NCBI RefSeq assembly: GCF_024662235.1
Contig: NZ_CP096276.1
Span: forward strand, 5,332,001-5,396,000
DNA length: 64,000 nucleotides
Source: Pimelobacter simplex
GTDB lineage: Bacteria; Actinomycetota; Actinomycetes; Propionibacteriales; Nocardioidaceae
Reading direction: 5' to 3'
The translations under genes were made by a program, and so were the position numbers. The first letter of the stretch is position 1; every line of letters starts with the position of its first letter. Below the pieces are notes generated by a model, which made no database searches, had not been told where the DNA came from, and worked only from the letters and a program-made list of their open reading frames with translations. Positions 16,009 to 23,545 of the stretch are shown here, piece after piece.

Positions 16009-16347
16009 TCAGATGACCTGCGGCGGCTGACCGGTGTCGGCGACCATCGCCCGCCCGGCCCGCTCCCAGCCCATCATCCCGTCGACGAGGTTCACCACGT
16101 CGTAGCCCTGCTGGGCGAGGTACGCCACCGCGCGGGCCGAACGACCGCCGGCCTTGCACACGACCAGCGTCTGCGGCGCCTCGAGCTCGACGAACTCGCC
16201 CAGGCGCGCGGGCAGCTCCATCAGCGGGATGTGGACGGCGCCGTCGATGTGGCCGGCCGCCCACTCGTCGTCCTCGCGCACGTCGAGCACCACGAGGTCC
16301 GTGGGCAGCGGGTCGGGCACGCCGTCGATCTCGACCGAAGGGATCAT
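16009..16347 (-). CDS. Rhodanese-like sulfurtransferase
   Basis: This single-domain rhodanese of 112 residues contains VVLDVREDDEWAAGHIDGAV near the N-terminus and the active loop CKAGGRSARA, with catalytic Cys at about residue 64 and the Arg at the end of the loop. It likely moves sulfane sulfur as a persulfide in the cytoplasm. The start overlaps the stop of the LysR gene by 4 nt, so it is cotranscribed and coupled. A tail of about 20 residues follows the domain. Confidence 0.88.
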   Translation of the reverse strand: MIPSVEIDGVPDPLPTDLVVLDVREDDEWAAGHIDGAVHIPLMELPARLGEFVELEAPQTLVVCKAGGRSARAVAYLAQQGYDVVNLVDGMMGWERAGRAMVADTGQPPQVI

Positions 16348-17270
16348 GGGTCCACCTTAGAGAGCGCGGGCAGCCGCGCGGTGACCGCGTGCAGCGCCGC
16401 CGCGACCGCCGCGACGGCGGGCGTCCGGGTCCGGCGGGTGATCAGGTAGACCTCGCGGCCCAGCGGCGCCCCCGCAAGCGCCCGTACGGCGAGCCCGGCG
16501 CCGCGCTCGTCGAGGACCAGGTCCGGCAGCAGCGCGCCCGCCCCCGCGACCCGGACCATCTCGAGCTGGATGAGGAAGTCGTCCGAGCTGTAGCGCAGGT
16601 CGGGCTCGAAGCCGCCGTACTGGCGGCAGGCGCGCAGCTGCATCGCGCGGTGGCCGGTCCCCGGTTGGCAGCCGGCCCACACCAGCCCGGCGAGCCGGTC
16701 GAGGCGGACCTCGGTGGAGCCGGCCTCGGGGTGGTCCGCAGGGAGGACGACGCGCAGGCGCTCGCGCAGCAGGCGCTCGCGGTGCAGGTCGGTGTGGACG
16801 GGGCGGGGCAGGTCGTCGTACTCGTCGCCGATGGCGAGGTCGTACTGGTGCAGGCGCAGGGCCGGTACCGCCTGCTCGACCTCGGCCTCGACCACCTCGA
16901 CCCGGATGTCGGGGTCGCTCGCCGCGAGCGCGCGGACGGCGGGCGCCACCAGGCTGAGGGTGGCCGACTGGAACGCCGAGACCCGGACGACGCCCGCCGC
17001 GCGGCCGGCGGCGACGGTGGCGAGGTCGGCCTCGGCCGCCTCGACGCCCTCGAGCAGCGCGATCGCGTGCCGGACCAGCACCTGGCCGGCCTCGGTGAGC
17101 CGGACGTTGCGGCCGGTGCGCTCGAGGAGCGCGGTGCCGGCCTCGCGCTCGAGCACGGCGAGCTGCTGGGAGACCGCGCTGGGGGAGTAGCCGAGCGCGC
17201 GGGCGGCCGCGTGGACCGTGCCGCGCCCGTGCACCTCGCGGAGCAGCCGGAGGCGGTGCAGGTCGAGCAT
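16344..17270 (-). CDS. LysR-family regulator
   Basis: This 308-residue LysR protein has an N-terminal winged HTH (LREVHGRGTVHAAARALGYS, SAVSQQLAVLEREAG) and a periplasmic-binding-protein-like effector domain containing GVVRVSAFQSATLSLVAPAV. It is divergent from an EamA exporter, the usual partner of such regulators, and cotranscribed with a rhodanese. TAATCT lies 6 nt upstream of the ATG (leaderless). A dyad TTCNGATNATCNGAA overlaps that -10, consistent with autorepression. The ligand is unknown; EamA neighbours often export amino acids or metabolites. Confidence 0.88.
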   Translation of the reverse strand: MLDLHRLRLLREVHGRGTVHAAARALGYSPSAVSQQLAVLEREAGTALLERTGRNVRLTEAGQVLVRHAIALLEGVEAAEADLATVAAGRAAGVVRVSAFQSATLSLVAPAVRALAASDPDIRVEVVEAEVEQAVPALRLHQYDLAIGDEYDDLPRPVHTDLHRERLLRERLRVVLPADHPEAGSTEVRLDRLAGLVWAGCQPGTGHRAMQLRACRQYGGFEPDLRYSSDDFLIQLEMVRVAGAGALLPDLVLDERGAGLAVRALAGAPLGREVYLITRRTRTPAVAAVAAALHAVTARLPALSKVDP

Positions 17271-17273
17271 CTG

Positions 17274-17288
17274 TTCAGATTATCCGAA
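17274..17288. promoter_or_regulatory. LysR-type dyad over the lysR -10 element
   Basis: TTCAGATTATCCGAA has symmetric positions TTC-GAT-ATC-GAA, a 15-bp dyad with the T-N11-A spacing typical of LysR sites. It begins 4 nt upstream of the lysR start codon and contains its TAATCT element (17282-17277). It also lies 22 nt before the EamA ATG. Confidence 0.55.
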
Positions 17289-17310
17289 CAATCGTGTGCA
17301 TGAAGCCGTG

Positions 17311-18297
17311 ATGGACCTGAACAGTTCGGCGCTGGACCATGGATCCGTGGGTCGCCTCTCCTGCTTGCTGTCCGCCGTCGGCTTCGGGCTGATGGCGGTG
17401 TTCGCCAAGTCGGCGTACGCCGAGGGCGTGTCGGTCGAGGGTCTGCTCGTGGTCCGCTTCGGCCTCGCGGCCGTCGTCCTCCTCGCCGTCGCGGGCACCA
17501 CCGGTGCGCTGCGCCGGCTCACCCGGCGCGCGGCCCTGGTCGGGCTCGGCATGGGCGTCTTCGGGTACGCCGTCCAGGCGAGCTTCTACTTCTCCGCGCT
17601 GCGCCACCTCGACGCCTCGCTCGTCGCGCTGATCCTCTACATCTACCCGGCCCTGGTCATGCTCGTCGCCGTCCTCACCGGCCGCGAGCGCGTCTCCCGG
17701 CGCCGGGTCGCGGCCCTCACGGTCGCCCTCGCCGGGATCGGCCTGGTCCTGGTGGGCGCCGGAGCGGCGTCCGGCGGCCTCGACCCTCGTGGCGCCCTGC
17801 TCGCGCTCGGCGCGGCCCTGACCTACACCGGCTACATCGTGGTCGGCGACCGCTTCACCGACGGCGCTCCGCCGGTCGCGCTCGCCGCCGTCATCTGCTC
17901 CGGCGCCACCCTCGCGCTGGTCGGGGTGGGCGGCGTACGTGGCGGCACCTCGCTCGACTTCACCGCCACCGGTTGGCTCTGGCTCGTCGCCATCGCCCTG
18001 GTCAGCACGGTCGGCGCGGTGCTGCTGTTCTTCGCCGGGATGGCCCGGGTGGGGCCGTCCACCGCCGCCATCCTGTCGATCCTCGAGCCGGTCGTGACCG
18101 TGGTGAGCGCCGCCGTGATGTTCGGCGAGCTGCTCACCGCGGTGCAGGTCGCGGGCGGCGCGCTCGTGCTCGCGGCGGTGGTGCTGGTGCGCCAGCCCGT
18201 GGCGGGACCGCCCCGGCCGGCGCGCCCCGCGCGGGTGCGGCCCTACTTGAGCAGCTTGCTCATGCGCCGGTCGGCGAGCGGCTTGCCGCCCGTCTGA
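17311..18297 (+). CDS. EamA/DMT-family exporter
   Basis: This 328-residue protein has ten hydrophobic segments arranged as two EamA repeats: the first ends in LVALILYIYPALVMLVAVLTGRE, the second in STAAILSILEPVVTVVSAAV. Both are the hallmark Pro/Glu-containing helices of the family. EamA proteins export amino acids and other metabolites at the cytoplasmic membrane. ATG 17311 is preferred; a GTG directly before it is also possible. The Pro/Arg-rich C-terminus overlaps the convergent glycosylase gene by 55 bp. Probable control by the divergent LysR. Confidence 0.87.
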   Translation: MDLNSSALDHGSVGRLSCLLSAVGFGLMAVFAKSAYAEGVSVEGLLVVRFGLAAVVLLAVAGTTGALRRLTRRAALVGLGMGVFGYAVQASFYFSALRHLDASLVALILYIYPALVMLVAVLTGRERVSRRRVAALTVALAGIGLVLVGAGAASGGLDPRGALLALGAALTYTGYIVVGDRFTDGAPPVALAAVICSGATLALVGVGGVRGGTSLDFTATGWLWLVAIALVSTVGAVLLFFAGMARVGPSTAAILSILEPVVTVVSAAVMFGELLTAVQVAGGALVLAAVVLVRQPVAGPPRPARPARVRPYLSSLLMRRSASGLPPV

Positions 18298-19121
18298 CAG
18301 GTCGGGCAGTACTGCAGGCTGGAGTCCGCGAACGACACCTCGCGCACGATGTCACCGCAGACCGGGCAGGGCTTGCCGGTCTGGCCGTGGACCGCGAGGT
18401 TCGACTTCTTCTCCTTCTTGAGCTCGCTGGCCGCGAGCCCGCGGGAGCGCTCGACCGCATCGCCGAGGGTGTCGCGGACGGCGGCGTAGAGCGTGGCGAG
18501 CTCGTCGTCGGTGAGGCTGTCGGAGGGCTTGAAGGGCGACATCCGGGCGGCGTGGAGGATCTCGTCGGAGTAGGCGTTGCCGATCCCGGCGATGGTGCCC
18601 TGGTGGCGCAGGACGCCCTTGAGCTGCTTGCGGCCGGCGTCGGCGAGGATGCCGGCGAGGCGCTCGGGCGTGAAGTCGTCGGTGAGCGGGTCGGGGCCCA
18701 GGCTGGCGATGCCGGGGACGTCGAGCGGGTCGCGGACCAGGTAGAGCGCGAGGGACTTCTTGGTGCCGGCCTCGGTGATGTCGAGGCCGGGGGAGACGCC
18801 GTCCTGCTCGTCGAGGACGATCCGGACCGCGAGCGTCGACTTGGTGCTGGGACGCGGCGGCAGAGCGGGGACCTCGTCCTTCCAGCGCACCCAGCCGGCG
18901 CGGGCGAGGTGGAGCACGAGGTGCAGGCCGCTGGCCTCGATGTCGAGGAACTTGCCGTGACGCCGGACGTCGTCGACGAGCGTCCCCTCGACGGCGGACA
19001 GCGGGGGATCGTAGGTCTTGAGCGCGCTGAAGGCGGCGACGTGGACGCGGGTGATGGCGCGGCCGTCGAGCCGGCCCCGCAGGTCCAGGGCCAGCGCCTC
19101 GACCTCGGGCAGCTCGGGCAC
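18243..19121 (-). CDS. Fpg/Nei-family DNA glycosylase/AP lyase
   Basis: This 292-residue protein begins PELPEVEALA, the invariant catalytic Pro and Glu of the Fpg/Nei family once the GTG-encoded Met is removed. It has a mid-protein GTIAGIGNAYSDEILHAAR (H2TH motif) and a C-terminal zinc finger with CPVCGDIV and YCPTCQTGG. It removes oxidised bases and nicks the strand in base-excision repair. The sequence resembles the mycobacterial Rv0944-like branch more than classic MutM. GTG 19121 is preceded by TACGCT with a 6-nt gap (leaderless). It overlaps the EamA gene tail to tail. Confidence 0.9.
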   Translation of the reverse strand: MPELPEVEALALDLRGRLDGRAITRVHVAAFSALKTYDPPLSAVEGTLVDDVRRHGKFLDIEASGLHLVLHLARAGWVRWKDEVPALPPRPSTKSTLAVRIVLDEQDGVSPGLDITEAGTKKSLALYLVRDPLDVPGIASLGPDPLTDDFTPERLAGILADAGRKQLKGVLRHQGTIAGIGNAYSDEILHAARMSPFKPSDSLTDDELATLYAAVRDTLGDAVERSRGLAASELKKEKKSNLAVHGQTGKPCPVCGDIVREVSFADSSLQYCPTCQTGGKPLADRRMSKLLK

Positions 19122-19286
19122 GGGCCCAGCGTAGGCGCTGGGTCCGACGGATGGGCCGAACGGACGAGGGCGTCCGGGACTTCGTCCTGATTCCGGCGCG
19201 GGGCAGTGACCGCCCCGGAGCCGTCACGTTGAGGGTGCATCGGGCCGCTCGGGAACGGCCGTACCCCCTCTCGCGAAGGTCTCGCC

Positions 19287-20039
19287 ATGCACCTGCGGCA
19301 GCTCACCCTTGCCTCGATCGCCCTGGTGGCGGTCGTGAGCGTCGCTCCCTCCGCCGCTGCCGCGGGTGCCGCGACCTCCGCCGATGGGGGACGGGGGTGC
19401 GGCCGTCCCGAGATCCCGCCCGTCTATACGAGCATCGAGCACCCCGCCGTCACCGAGACGGTGCCGGCGGTGACCGAGCCGGGGTGGCGCTGGGAGCGCT
19501 CGGTGCCGACGACCGAGCGGGAGTACGCCGTACCGGAGGGGGCGGAGACGGTGTGGCTGGTCGACGGCGTACCGGTCCCGGAGGGGTACGCCGCGACGGG
19601 CGCGACCCGCCCCGGCGTACCGGTGGTCGAGAGCACGTCCGCGGCGAGCGCCACGGCGCCCGAGGGGGAGGGCTGGACGGTGGTCCCGGACTCGCAGGTC
19701 GAGCTCGTGATCACCCCCGAACGGGTCGTCGAGGTGGTCCCCGCGTGGGTGGAGGACTTCATCGCCGTCCCGGGGCAGGCGGCGACGAAGGCGTGCCCGG
19801 ACAGGGAGGGCGGCACCGTGGCCGGCGCAGGAGTGGGGGCGCCGGCCACGGGTGCCGACCGGGCCGCCCCGGTCCGCGCAGCCGCGCCAGCCGCGCCGGC
19901 CGCGCCGAGCGCGGGCTCGGCCCGCACCCTCCCCGCCACCGGTACGCCGGTCCCGCCGTGGCTCGTCGCCCTCGGCGCAGGCTGCGGGGTCGCCGGGTCG
20001 CTGCTGGTGCGCGGCCGGCGCGCCAGAGTGGCCCCCTGA
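19287..20039 (+). CDS. LPXTG-anchored surface protein
   Basis: This 250-residue protein has a signal peptide (basic start, hydrophobic core, Ala-rich cleavage near residue 26), a Val/Glu/Pro-rich middle with short repeating strands (AVTETVPAVTE, TTEREYAVPEGAE), two cysteines and an Ala/Pro linker. It ends with LPATG (about residue 215), a hydrophobic helix and a basic RGRRAR tail. This is the classic sortase sorting signal, so the protein should be linked covalently to peptidoglycan. No sortase gene is in the window. The role of the middle region is unknown. Confidence 0.82.
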   Translation: MHLRQLTLASIALVAVVSVAPSAAAAGAATSADGGRGCGRPEIPPVYTSIEHPAVTETVPAVTEPGWRWERSVPTTEREYAVPEGAETVWLVDGVPVPEGYAATGATRPGVPVVESTSAASATAPEGEGWTVVPDSQVELVITPERVVEVVPAWVEDFIAVPGQAATKACPDREGGTVAGAGVGAPATGADRAAPVRAAAPAAPAAPSAGSARTLPATGTPVPPWLVALGAGCGVAGSLLVRGRRARVAP

Positions 20040-20040
20040 C

Positions 20041-20352
20041 GACGGGGTCCCTGCACTCGTCGACGACCTGCCGCGCTGGGAGCAGGCCGCCCGCGCGCAC
20101 CTCGCCGCGCTGCTGCGCAGCGACGATCCGGGGGAGCTCCCCGGCTTCGTCGCGGCCCACCTCGACCCGGACCTTGCTCCGGACCTGGACCTCGACGGCG
20201 TGCTCCGCCGGGCCGAGGCCCGCTTCCGCGCGAGCGGCGACCCGGACGAGCACTGGCTCGGCCTGACCCTGGACGCCGAGCACTCGGACCAGGTCCTGTG
20301 CCTCAAGTTCGGCCCCGAGCGCACGGTCCGCGAGGTCGCCTGGGAGAGCTGA
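20041..20352 (+). CDS. Small hypothetical protein without a clear start codon
   Basis: About 104 codons read as a convincing soluble protein (LPRWEQAARAHLAALLRSDD, HWLGLTLDAEHSDQVLCLKF), begin right after the LPXTG gene and end 24 bp before the next gene. There is no ATG, GTG or TTG in this frame until 19852, far inside the preceding gene in a frame that is not protein-like. Start may be a CTG (20068), translation may be coupled to the preceding stop, or a base may be missing. No family recognised. Confidence 0.45.
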   Translation, partial: DGVPALVDDLPRWEQAARAHLAALLRSDDPGELPGFVAAHLDPDLAPDLDLDGVLRRAEARFRASGDPDEHWLGLTLDAEHSDQVLCLKFGPERTVREVAWES

Positions 20353-20375
20353 CGGCCCGCGGCTACCCTGCGTCC

Positions 20376-20804
20376 ATGGGTTCGTGGGGAGTGAAGGCGC
20401 TGGAGAGCGACAACGGGCTGGACGTGCTCAACGCCGTCCGCGAGCTGGCCGCGGGCCGGACGGCGGTGACGGCCGACGAGCTGGTCGCCGCGCTGCGGGC
20501 CGAGGGCTTCCTCGGTGACGACCCGGCCGAGGACGAGTACCTGTACGACGTGACCGCCCTCGGCCTCGCCGAGATCCTCACCGGCGACACCGACCAGCTC
20601 ACCCCCGACACGCTCGGTGCCACGACGTTCGAGCGCACCCCCGAGGGCACGGCGGTGCTGGTCGACTGGCTGACCCGGATCCGGGACGCTGACGCCGAGG
20701 AGCGCGAGATCGTCGAGCTCTGGGACGGCGACGAGGCCTTCGCCGCGCACGTCGGGGCGCGCCTGGCGGCGCTCACCGCGGGAGCAGTCGATCCGACACG
20801 CTAG
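20376..20804 (+). CDS. DUF4259 protein
   Basis: The 142-residue protein starts MGSWGVKALESDNGLD, the typical opening of DUF4259, and continues as an acidic helical protein (LVDWLTRIRDADAEEREIVELW). The ATG is confirmed by TACCCT ending 6 nt upstream; an earlier in-frame ATG at 20298 lies within the preceding gene. Biochemical function is unknown; relatives are often near toxin/immunity or stress genes, but nothing here supports that. Confidence 0.78.
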   Translation: MGSWGVKALESDNGLDVLNAVRELAAGRTAVTADELVAALRAEGFLGDDPAEDEYLYDVTALGLAEILTGDTDQLTPDTLGATTFERTPEGTAVLVDWLTRIRDADAEEREIVELWDGDEAFAAHVGARLAALTAGAVDPTR

Positions 20805-20847
20805 GCGAATCTAGGGGAACCGCTAGAGACGCCGATAGCGTCGCATC

Positions 20848-22056
20848 ATGGACCCGATCCGCAACCCGTACGCCCCCGGCGCCGGGCAGCGCCCGCCCGA
20901 GCTGGCCGGTCGCGACGAGCAGCTCACGGCGTTCGACGTGGTGCTGGAGCGGGTGGCGCGGGGGCGGCCGGAGCGGTCGCTGGTGCTGACCGGGCTGCGC
21001 GGGGTCGGCAAGACGGTGCTGCTCAACGCGCTGCGCTCGGCCGCGGTCCGCAAGGGCTGGGGCACGGGCAAGCTGGAGGCGCGGCCCGACCAGTCACTGC
21101 GGCGTCCGCTCTCCTCGGCGCTGCACCAGGCGGTGCGCGAGCTCGGGCACCCCGAGCCGGCCGAGGCCGACCACGTGCTCGGCGTGATCCGCTCCTTCGC
21201 GCAGCGCGAGGCGGGCACCGACGCCAAGCTGCGCGACAAGTGGTCGCCGGGGATCAACGCGCCCGTCGTCCGGGGCCGGGCGGACTCGGGGGACGTCGAG
21301 ATCGACCTCGTCGAGCTGCTCACCGACGTCGGTGGGCTCGCGGCGGACGTCGGCAAGGGCGTCGCGGTGTTCATCGACGAGATGCAGGACCTGGGCGCCG
21401 ATGACGTCTCGGCGCTCTGCGCGGCCTGCCACGAGCTGAGCCAGAACGGGCTGCCCGTGATCGTCGTCGGGGCCGGTCTGCCGCACCTGCCGGCGGTCCT
21501 GTCGGCGAGCAAGTCCTACTCCGAGCGGCTGTTCTCGTACCAGCGCATCGACCGGCTCTCCCGGGAGGCCGCCGACCGCGCGCTCGTCGCCCCCGCTGCC
21601 GAGGAGGACGCCGAGTTCACCGCCGACGCCCTCGCCGCGATGTACGACGCGACCCGCGGCTACCCGTACTTCATCCAGGCCTACGGCCGCTCCGTGTGGG
21701 ACCTCGCCCCGCGCACCCCGATCACCGGCGACGACGTCGCGGTGGCCGGCCCCGAGGCCGAGACCGAGCTGGCGGTCGGCTTCTTCGGCTCGCGCTACGA
21801 GCGGGCGACCCCCGCCGAGCGCGACTACCTGCGAGCGATGGCCGATGCCGCGGTCGCCGCCTCCGACGACGGCGTCGAGGACCCGGTCGGCTCGGTCGCC
21901 ACCGCGGACGTCGCCGCGGTCCTGGGCAAGAAGCCCCAGTCGCTCTCGCCCGCGCGGGACTCGCTGCTCAAGAAGGGGCTCATCTACTCGGGCGAGCGGG
22001 GCCGGATCGCGTTCACGGTGCCGCACTTCGGGCGCTACCTGCGCACCCAGGCCTAG
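20848..22056 (+). CDS. AAA/STAND-type ATPase with C-terminal winged helix
   Basis: This 402-residue P-loop protein has Walker A GLRGVGKT (about residue 49), Walker B VAVFIDEMQDL (about residue 172), a sensor segment (NGLPVIVVGAGLPHLP) and a C-terminal region with a helix-turn-helix look (TADVAAVLGKKPQSLSPARD, LLKKGLIYSGERGRIAFTVP). This layout matches the ORC/Cdc6-like ATP-binding proteins common in actinobacteria. It may bind DNA, but its function is unassigned. TAGCGT ends 6 nt before the ATG (leaderless). Confidence 0.82.
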   Translation: MDPIRNPYAPGAGQRPPELAGRDEQLTAFDVVLERVARGRPERSLVLTGLRGVGKTVLLNALRSAAVRKGWGTGKLEARPDQSLRRPLSSALHQAVRELGHPEPAEADHVLGVIRSFAQREAGTDAKLRDKWSPGINAPVVRGRADSGDVEIDLVELLTDVGGLAADVGKGVAVFIDEMQDLGADDVSALCAACHELSQNGLPVIVVGAGLPHLPAVLSASKSYSERLFSYQRIDRLSREAADRALVAPAAEEDAEFTADALAAMYDATRGYPYFIQAYGRSVWDLAPRTPITGDDVAVAGPEAETELAVGFFGSRYERATPAERDYLRAMADAAVAASDDGVEDPVGSVATADVAAVLGKKPQSLSPARDSLLKKGLIYSGERGRIAFTVPHFGRYLRTQA

Positions 22057-22099
22057 GGCGAGCGCCGCCGCGGGTAGCGCGCGCTTGGTGCGGTTCTTC

Positions 22100-22105
22100 T
22101 AGGAT
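22100..22105 (+). promoter_or_regulatory. Leaderless -10 element of the CNNM leader ORF
   Basis: TAGGAT ends 6 nt before the ATG at 22112, the same geometry as two dozen annotated starts in this window. It implies that transcription begins at the leader ORF's start codon rather than nearer the transporter gene. Confidence 0.65.
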
Positions 22106-22111
22106 CTGCGC

Positions 22112-22174
22112 ATGGACGAACCACGAAGTCGATTCCGTTCACCTCTGCGTCTGTGGGGAGGTGAACGGGCGTGA
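22112..22174 (+). CDS. Predicted 20-aa regulatory leader peptide of the CNNM transporter gene
   Basis: ATG 22112 opens a 20-codon ORF (MDEPRSRFRS, then PLRLWGGERA) whose TGA overlaps the GTG of the transporter by 4 nt. It starts acidic-Asp/Glu-Pro and is arginine-rich afterwards, with five Arg. Codons are unusual for this genome (CCA, CGA twice, AGT, TCA, CCT, GAA), so translation may be slow; equally, the region may simply be non-coding. Support comes from the correctly placed TAGGAT, the coupled stop/start and the SD-masking hairpin inside it. The composition resembles the MgtL leader of enterobacterial Mg2+ transport. Confidence 0.5.
   Translation: MDEPRSRFRSPLRLWGGERA
22135..22168 (+). 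promoter_or_regulatory. Shine-Dalgarno-sequestering hairpin (candidate translational switch)
   Basis: CCGTTCACCTC (22135-22145) is perfectly complementary to GAGGTGAACGG (22158-22168), an 11-bp stem with a 12-nt loop. The right arm and loop edge contain GGGAGGTG, the Shine-Dalgarno sequence of the GTG at 22171. Folded RNA would block initiation of the transporter; a ribosome on the leader ORF would melt the stem. There is no T-run, so it is not a terminator. Confidence 0.65.
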
Positions 22175-23487
22175 TCGACTCACAGACCTACTTGAACCTC
22201 GCACTGGTGGTGCTGTTCGTGCTCGTCGGCGGCGTCTTCGCCGCCACCGAGCTGGCCCTGGTCTCGCTGCGCGACACCCAGGTCAACCAGCTCGAGAAGC
22301 GCGGCGGCCGCGGTGCCCGCGTGGCGGCGATCGCCCGCGATCCCAACCGGTTCCTGTCGGCGGTCCAGATCGGCGTGACCGTCGCCGGCTTCCTCTCCGC
22401 CGCCTACGGCGGCTCGACCCTCGCGCCCGACGTGGCGCCGTACTTCGTCGACCTCGGCATGGGCGCCGACTCGGCGGACACGGCGGCGCTCATCGTGATG
22501 ACGCTGGTCATCGCGTACCTGTCGCTGGTGCTGGGCGAGCTGGTGCCCAAGCGCCTGGCGCTGCAGCGCGCGGCCGGCGTGGCGATGCTGACCGGACCGG
22601 TGCTCGACCGGTTCGCGACGCTCATGCGGCCGGTGATCTGGCTGCTGTCGGTCTCGACCAACGCGCTGGTGCGGCTGCTCGGCGGTGACCCGAACGCGAC
22701 CTCCGAGGAGGTCTCGCGCGAGGAGCTGCGCGACATCGTCACCAGCCACGAGGGTCTGGCCGACGAGGAGCGGCAGATCCTCTCCGACGTGTTCGCGGCG
22801 ACGCGCAGCAACCTCAAGGAGGTCATGCGCCCCCGCGGCGACGTGGTCTTCGTGGCCGGGGCGCTGCCGCTGGCCGAGGCGGCGACCTGGGTCGCCGACC
22901 AGCCGTACTCGCGCTATCCCGTGATCGGCGAGAACTTCGACGACGTGACGGGCTTCGTCCACGTCCGCGACCTGCTGGGCGAGCACCCGGCCGGGCGGAC
23001 CGTGGCCGACGTCCAGCGCGAGGTGCTGCACCTGCCGGGCACCAACGCGGTGCTGCCGACGGTGGTGCTGCTGCGCAACGAGGGCGCGCACGTCGCGATC
23101 GTCGTCGACGAGTTCGGCGGCACCGACGGCATCGTCACGCTCGAGGACCTGGTCGAGGAGATCGTCGGCGACATCCGCGACGAGTACGACGAGGAGCCCG
23201 ACCCGCGCACCCTTCCCGGTGGCGGCCGCGGCGGCCCGTCCGGTGCCGTCGTGGTCTCGGGCGGACTCACCATCGAGGACTTCGCGGACGAGACCGGGGT
23301 CGTCGTCCCCGACGGCGACTACGAGACGGTCGCGGGCTACGTCATCGCCCGGCTCGGCCGCCTGGCCGAGGTCGACGACAGCGTCGAGCTGCCGGACGCT
23401 GTCCTGCGCGTCGCCGAGGTCGAGGGCCGCCGGCTCACCTGGGTCGAGGTGCTCCCGCGGGTGGTGGATCCGACGCCGGCGGAATGA
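22171..23487 (+). CDS. CNNM/CorC-family membrane transporter (hemolysin-like)
   Basis: This 438-residue protein has an N-terminal CNNM domain with about four hydrophobic segments (residues 1-180, including GVFAATELALVSLRD and LVLGELVPKRLAL). Two CBS repeats follow (about 200-330: VMRPRGDVVFVAG, VDEFGGTDGIVTLEDLVEEI), then a C-terminal CorC/HlyC domain with GDYETVAGYVIARLGRL. The family is linked to Mg2+/Co2+ transport, with CBS domains sensing Mg-ATP. GTG 22171 has a strong GGGAGGTG Shine-Dalgarno and overlaps the leader ORF stop. Expression is probably controlled by that leader and hairpin. Confidence 0.88.
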   Translation: MIDSQTYLNLALVVLFVLVGGVFAATELALVSLRDTQVNQLEKRGGRGARVAAIARDPNRFLSAVQIGVTVAGFLSAAYGGSTLAPDVAPYFVDLGMGADSADTAALIVMTLVIAYLSLVLGELVPKRLALQRAAGVAMLTGPVLDRFATLMRPVIWLLSVSTNALVRLLGGDPNATSEEVSREELRDIVTSHEGLADEERQILSDVFAATRSNLKEVMRPRGDVVFVAGALPLAEAATWVADQPYSRYPVIGENFDDVTGFVHVRDLLGEHPAGRTVADVQREVLHLPGTNAVLPTVVLLRNEGAHVAIVVDEFGGTDGIVTLEDLVEEIVGDIRDEYDEEPDPRTLPGGGRGGPSGAVVVSGGLTIEDFADETGVVVPDGDYETVAGYVIARLGRLAEVDDSVELPDAVLRVAEVEGRRLTWVEVLPRVVDPTPAE

Positions 23488-23499
23488 GCGTCACCCCCG

Positions 23500-23518
23500 C
23501 TGAGTTAGGGTCACCTAA
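23500..23518 (+). promoter_or_regulatory. Candidate IdeR/DtxR iron box
   Basis: The 19-mer ending in ACCTAA matches the DtxR/IdeR consensus (TTAGGTTAGSCTAACCTAA) at about 14 of 19 positions and contains the core dyad TTAGG-GTCA-CCTAA. It lies 27 nt upstream of a siderophore-interacting protein gene, the expected place for Fe2+-dependent repression. Confidence 0.6.
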
Positions 23519-23545
23519 GGAGCAGGATCGAGCAAGGAGCGATGC

